This document shows, piece after piece, positions 59,797-64,000 of a stretch of DNA of 64,000 nt. The position numbers and the translations under genes are program-made. The stretch lies in assembly GCF_017086465.1 (NCBI RefSeq), contig NZ_CP070961.1, forward strand, positions 310,001 to 374,000, written 5' to 3'. The notes beneath the pieces were generated by a model. That model had not been told where the DNA came from, ran no database searches, and was given only the letters and a program-made list of their open reading frames with translations. The first letter of the stretch is position 1. Each line of letters starts with the position of its first letter. The stretch is from Nocardioides sp. zg-1228 (GTDB taxonomy: Bacteria > Actinomycetota > Actinomycetes > Propionibacteriales > Nocardioidaceae).

Positions 59797-61044
59797 ATGG
59801 CAGATCCGCGAGGCATCCTGCCGTTCGACTCGTTCAAGAACGTGATCGAGTCCACGACGCTCAGCCAATTTAAGGCGGACCCGCGCGTCCGGGTGAGCAA
59901 CCGGACCCGCTTCGACGAGATGCGCGCACATTTGGTGGACTTGTATGCCGACACCGAGGCCGAGGTCAGCTTCGAGGACCCCGCAGGCCGGGTGGTCGAC
60001 TGCATCCCGATCGAGGAGCAGCCCTCCTTGAAGGGCACCGGCGCGAGTGTGGCGACACCACCGGACCTTCGCCCGGTGCTCCAGGGCCGCAGCCCGCAGG
60101 TCGGCGAAGAGTTGCCGCTCTCGCCAGCTGACTTCTCCCGACGCGACCGGCACGGCAACCGGGTCCGGGTGCCGGCCGGCACCATTCCTGTGCACCGCGT
60201 CACCCTCGCCGATCTCACGCGGTTCAATTCGCTGGACGACTTCGTCCGCAAGGAGCCCGGCCCACTCGCCACCCCACCCGGCACGCCTGACGCGAACACG
60301 GCCAACAACCACCGCTACGCCTACACGATTCAAACGGTCAACTGCGTCGGTGCCCACAACTCGATGGCACTTTACTCGCCGGCCATCAACACAGACCAGA
60401 TCTTCTCGCTGTCGCAGCACTGGTATGCCGCCGGGAGCGGGGACGCGCACCAGACGCTAGAGGTTGGCTGGCAGGTCTATCCCGAGAAGTACGGTCACGC
60501 CCACCCCGTCCTCTTCATCTATTGGACCGCCGACAACTACAAGACGACCGGCGCCTACAACCTCGACAAGCCCGGCTTCGTCCAGACGAACAGCGCGTGG
60601 ACCATCGGTGGCGCCCTGAGCCCGGTTAGCGTGAAGGGCGGCGTCCAGATGGAGCTCGAGGTCACCACGTACCTTTTCCAGAACAACTGGTGGATCTATC
60701 TGGGCGGCACTGCACCGGCCAACGCGCTGGGCTATTACCCGACGACGTTGTACGCCGGCGGGCAGTTGGCTAGCGGTGCGCAAGAGATCCTCTTCGGCGG
60801 CGAGACCGTGACCCGGGCGGTGTCGTGGCCGGGCATGGGCAGCGGCGAGTTCGCCTCGGCCGGCTGGCAGCAGGCGGCGTACCACCGCAACATCTACTAC
60901 TACCCGCCGGGCGGCGGAGCGCAGTGGACCGCGCTGTCGGCGCAGCAGCCCTCGCCCGCCTGCTACACGCTGAGCCTCTCCGCGGCTGCCGCTCCTTGGG
61001 GGGTCTACTTCTTCTACGGCGGCACCGGCGGCGGCAACTGCTGA
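59797..61044 (+). CDS. Neprosin-family (DUF239) glutamic peptidase-like protein without signal peptide
   Basis: 415 residues from ATG 59797 (GGGAGGAG upstream). The neprosin domain covers about 190-415, with QTLEVGWQVYP, WWIYLGG, EILFGGETV and MGSGEFASAGWQQAAYHRNI. E222 (LEVGW) and E336 (GGET) correspond by spacing to the catalytic glutamates of plant neprosin (E188/E297). The first 180 residues have a conserved-looking VVDCIPIEEQPSL and no signal peptide, unusual for a family that works outside the cell. The giant protein gene follows 51 bases later, probably in the same operon. Confidence 0.78.
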   Translation: MADPRGILPFDSFKNVIESTTLSQFKADPRVRVSNRTRFDEMRAHLVDLYADTEAEVSFEDPAGRVVDCIPIEEQPSLKGTGASVATPPDLRPVLQGRSPQVGEELPLSPADFSRRDRHGNRVRVPAGTIPVHRVTLADLTRFNSLDDFVRKEPGPLATPPGTPDANTANNHRYAYTIQTVNCVGAHNSMALYSPAINTDQIFSLSQHWYAAGSGDAHQTLEVGWQVYPEKYGHAHPVLFIYWTADNYKTTGAYNLDKPGFVQTNSAWTIGGALSPVSVKGGVQMELEVTTYLFQNNWWIYLGGTAPANALGYYPTTLYAGGQLASGAQEILFGGETVTRAVSWPGMGSGEFASAGWQQAAYHRNIYYYPPGGGAQWTALSAQQPSPACYTLSLSAAAAPWGVYFFYGGTGGGNC

Positions 61045-61095
61045 GGTCCCGCCAGAAATCGCCCGGTTAGCTCGGAGCGGAGAGGAGCAGCACTC

Positions 61096-64000
61096 ATGGT
61101 GTCATCGGAGGGATCGCCGTCCCCAGCACCCCCCGCAGGTCCCGGGTCGATCGCGCCCCTGGCCTCGTCCCGCCAGCCTCGGCGCCGGGGCGGCGAGAGC
61201 ATCGACGTACCGCGGCTGCGGACCCCGCTCACCACTGACCCGCTTGCCAATGCGTCGATCTCCAATAGTCTCGCGCTGGCTCGTGGAGCGGCCGTCCGGC
61301 ACCTGTTCACCGGCATGGCGCAGGTCAACACTGACCTGCTCCAGGTCATCACCGTGCTCAAGGACCCGATGGCGCCGCCGAATCTCATCGGTGTACTCGT
61401 GCAGCCCGACAGCTCCCCGGCGGGACCGGTCCAGATCCAGTTCGCGCCGGCTCAGCTCAATGACCCGAGCCCGGTCGTCACGGTCGTCAACGACGAGGCC
61501 GGGGCCTTCCGCCTCCCGCTACCGAAGGGCATGTCGCTGCCGGCCGGGTCGACGCTCCGGCTGACGGTCCACGGCGGGGGTGGGAATAGCGTCGACGTGG
61601 ATATCCCGGCCATCCAGGTGGCCAGCAACGGCCTGGTCGGCGCGCTGATGCTCCCGACCTTCGTCGCACCGCTACCGGTGAGCATCCTGGCGTCGTTGCA
61701 GGCGCTGGCACCGCCACCGGATTCGGTGACGCCCGACCCGCCGCCGACCAACCAGCCGCAACTGCCAGTGGTGTCGTTGGGCGACGACTCCGGTTGCTTA
61801 CTACAGTACGGCGCGAACAGTTCGGTGGATCGGTTCCCGTTCGGGGTCTTCTGCCGGCTCGTCGAGCCGCGGGCCAGCATCGTCTCCGAGGTCCAGCCAA
61901 TCACCATCAAGCCCGGCTCCTTCACCTACCTTCCGGCGTACACCTCGATGGCCTTCGCGATACAGGACGAGCCCGGCCGCAGCCCCTCCACAGGTTTGGC
62001 CGACAGGGCCTCCCCCGCGCTTCCCGAGTCGCCCCCCGCCCTCCCGGAGGACGGCGTGATCGAGTACGTCGACCGGGTGCCCGTCGAGCAGCCGATCAGC
62101 GTCGACGGGTTCCGCGACCAGCTCATGGGCCTCCTGGAGGACGGCACTTTCACCGGCGACGAGACTCGACCGATGGCCGGCACCCTGGGCATCGGCTACG
62201 TATTGCACATGTCGCAGCGGTGGACCTTCCAGGGGCTGGCGCTCGGTGACCTCGTCTACTCGTTGCCCCTCGCGCCGGGCGAGCAGCAGCGGATCGCCAT
62301 CTTCGAGCGGGTGGACACTGCGCGGGTCTCCGAGAGCGAGTTCTTCTCCGAGGCGCAGGCACAGCAGCAACGGGCCCTAGCGGACACCTCGACGCAGGCC
62401 ACGTTCCAGTCGGCTTTCAGCGAGAGCATCCGCGGCACCAGCTCTTTCCAAACAGAGTCGGACAGCTCGGGCTGGGGTGGGAACTTCATCATCGTCAGCG
62501 GTGGCGGCGGCAGCTCGTCGTCCAGCGGCTCGTCCGCCCAGTCCCTCCAGGGGCAGCGCAACACCACCCAGACCGCCGCCCAGAACACCCACTCCTCGGC
62601 GGAGAACCAAGCCAGTGCACGGCGGTCGGCGTCTCGCACAGGGATGCGGGTGGCCACGGCCAGTGAGTCGGAGCACCTCACCACGCGGGTGATCACCAAT
62701 CACAACCACATGCACGCGATGACGATGCAGTACTGGGAGGTGCAGCGGCTCTACGACGTGACGACCGCCATCGACGGGCTCACCCTCACCGTGCTGGTGC
62801 CGCTCCAGGTCGTGCGCTTCATGGGGCCGGGCCAGCCCGCCATCCTGTCGGACCCCACGCTGGTGGACAGCCGGGCCGAGGTTCTGAACCGGTATAGCGA
62901 GATCATCAAGCACAGTGACGTCCTCAGGCAGGCGCTGCCGCACCGATACCGCCATGGACTGACTATGCTCACGCAGTTCGCCGCCGACCCCACCGCCGTC
63001 GTGGACCCAGCCGGCGGCGCGGCCCAGGACATCATCACTTTCTCGGTGGACGGGACGTTCCTGGCGTGCGAGGACGTCTACGTCACCGCGGTCACCGACC
63101 GAGGAACTCGGCTGGGACCGGTAAAGCTGGCCAGTTCCGCCGGCCCGCCGCCAGCGGACACCTTCGAGAGCCGCGAGCAGCTCGTCGAGTGGCTCACCCA
63201 GCAGCGCGAGGGAGGCAGCATCAACTTCACGGGTGCGCTTGCCCTGCCACAGTCGATGAACCGGTCGAGCGTGGTCGGCTTCGAGATCAGCCGCGCGTTC
63301 CGGTCGCTGTCCTACACCCTGATCACGCCTGAATTCGCGCAACTCAAGCTTTGGCAGAAGGAGTTCGGCGCCGCGGCCGACGTCCTCAGCAAGCTGACCG
63401 GCCTCGACAAGAGGGCACGCCGGACCACGGTGGTGCTGAGCCCGGGTGACCTCGAGCGCCACGCGGGCGGGCCGAGATTGACCACGTTCTCGGCGACCAT
63501 CACCGAGGTGGACGCCGCCGGCAACGGCGTTCCCGGGGAGCAGTACGCCAACCACAGCCTGGGCAGCGTGGAACTGCCCCAGCAGGCATATCCGCTCCCG
63601 GCCCAGCAGCTCGCCCCCGTGCTCCGCTACAGCGAGGTCCTTGAGATCGAGGCGATGGCGACGCACGTGGTGCGCGGCACGCTGACCTACTCGCGAGCCA
63701 TCTGGTCCTCGATGTCCGACATGGAGCGAGCGATCCTGCTGGAGGCCTACACCATCGGCGTCCCGCCGGGCGGGGTGCAGGACGCCACTCAGATGGTGCC
63801 GCTGCTCAACTGCGTCGAGAACAAGGTGCTCGGCTACTTCGGCAACTCCATGATCATGCCATTCATCATCCCGCAAGCACTGACCGACCAGGAGCGGGTC
63901 GGAGGGCAGCCGATCGACCCTGTGCGCCTCCACGACTCGCTGCTCGCCTACCAGACGGCTACGTTCACCCCACCGCACTCAACGATCGCGCTCCCCACGC
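61096..64000 (+). CDS. Very large uncharacterised protein (partial, runs off the window)
   Basis: 968 codons are visible from ATG 61096 (AGAGGAG eight bases upstream), with no stop before the window end. No signal peptide. Residues 1-35 are Pro/Ser/Arg-rich. About 97-160 resembles a carboxypeptidase-regulatory-like beta domain (EAGAFRLPLPKG). The most motif-like part is GIGYVLHMSQRW (366-377), LAPGEQQRIAIF (392-403), a Gln/Ser/Thr-rich helical stretch, a Gly/Ser linker (468-480) and NHNHMHAMTMQYWEV (535-549). I know no characterised family; the histidine cluster may bind metal. Confidence 0.72.
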   Translation, partial: MVSSEGSPSPAPPAGPGSIAPLASSRQPRRRGGESIDVPRLRTPLTTDPLANASISNSLALARGAAVRHLFTGMAQVNTDLLQVITVLKDPMAPPNLIGVLVQPDSSPAGPVQIQFAPAQLNDPSPVVTVVNDEAGAFRLPLPKGMSLPAGSTLRLTVHGGGGNSVDVDIPAIQVASNGLVGALMLPTFVAPLPVSILASLQALAPPPDSVTPDPPPTNQPQLPVVSLGDDSGCLLQYGANSSVDRFPFGVFCRLVEPRASIVSEVQPITIKPGSFTYLPAYTSMAFAIQDEPGRSPSTGLADRASPALPESPPALPEDGVIEYVDRVPVEQPISVDGFRDQLMGLLEDGTFTGDETRPMAGTLGIGYVLHMSQRWTFQGLALGDLVYSLPLAPGEQQRIAIFERVDTARVSESEFFSEAQAQQQRALADTSTQATFQSAFSESIRGTSSFQTESDSSGWGGNFIIVSGGGGSSSSSGSSAQSLQGQRNTTQTAAQNTHSSAENQASARRSASRTGMRVATASESEHLTTRVITNHNHMHAMTMQYWEVQRLYDVTTAIDGLTLTVLVPLQVVRFMGPGQPAILSDPTLVDSRAEVLNRYSEIIKHSDVLRQALPHRYRHGLTMLTQFAADPTAVVDPAGGAAQDIITFSVDGTFLACEDVYVTAVTDRGTRLGPVKLASSAGPPPADTFESREQLVEWLTQQREGGSINFTGALALPQSMNRSSVVGFEISRAFRSLSYTLITPEFAQLKLWQKEFGAAADVLSKLTGLDKRARRTTVVLSPGDLERHAGGPRLTTFSATITEVDAAGNGVPGEQYANHSLGSVELPQQAYPLPAQQLAPVLRYSEVLEIEAMATHVVRGTLTYSRAIWSSMSDMERAILLEAYTIGVPPGGVQDATQMVPLLNCVENKVLGYFGNSMIMPFIIPQALTDQERVGGQPIDPVRLHDSLLAYQTATFTPPHSTIALPT

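Overview
This 64 kb window is high-GC chromosomal DNA of an actinobacterium. Gene content and protein sequences look most like the Nocardioides group (Propionibacteriales), but no rRNA or other marker gene is present to fix the genus. GTG starts, 4-base ATGA/GTGA overlaps and short stem-loop terminators without long T-tracts are frequent. From 1 to about 55.4 kb the content parallels the Mycobacterium tuberculosis Rv3677c to Rv3644c neighbourhood: MBL hydrolase, Crp, endonuclease III, thioredoxin lipoprotein, CoA NUDIX and MarP protease; acetyl-CoA synthetase; a Fic-like protein, HAD phosphatase and the Ssd-TadABC pilus locus; the neighbourhood helicase; then topA, tmk and holB. Actinobacterial accessory genes are inserted between these.

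Layout. 0-6 kb: Crp-nth region and a redox/periplasmic operon ending in MarP. 6-12 kb: NhaA antiporter and an acetate module (acs; DUF485 protein plus ActP symporter). 12-21 kb: SoxR with a divergent dehydrogenase, a QueA-like enzyme, CspA, VOC/GNAT/epimerase genes, and a divergent MarR/O-methyltransferase pair. 19.6-23.3 kb: a LytS-LytTR two-component system in one operon with a second solute symporter. 23.4-27.2 kb: an RTX-type secreted protein, a methyltransferase, a degenerate Fic-fold protein and a HAD phosphatase. 27.4-32.0 kb: a compact seven-gene Tad/Flp pilus operon. 32-42.6 kb: helicase, STAS protein, proton-pumping pyrophosphatase, MMPL exporter, APH-like kinase and methyltransferase. 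42.8-46 kb: a secreted sugar dehydrogenase with a Tat-exported TIM-barrel protein. 46-55.4 kb: topA, lipase, beta-propeller protein, tmk-holB-peptidase operon and OsmC.

A tRNA-Thr(CGT) gene at 55.6 kb appears to mark the edge of a genomic island. Beyond it lie gene-poor and somewhat AT-richer stretches, an HTH-nucleotidyltransferase/HEPN toxin-antitoxin-like pair, a DUF3024 gene, the frameshifted and truncated remains of a TrwC/MobF relaxase, a BTAD/SARP-type regulator with a small upstream gene, a neprosin-family peptidase without signal peptide, and a very large uncharacterised protein that runs off the window end. This last cluster (58.5-64 kb) is the best candidate for an undescribed system.

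Regulation. The encoded Crp homologue has good candidate sites (GTGA-N6-TCAC type) upstream of hppA (two tandem), the DUF485-actP operon and the sugar dehydrogenase operon, plus a weaker one at its own promoter. This suggests a local carbon/energy regulon. Several other promoters carry clear palindromes next to leaderless-looking starts.
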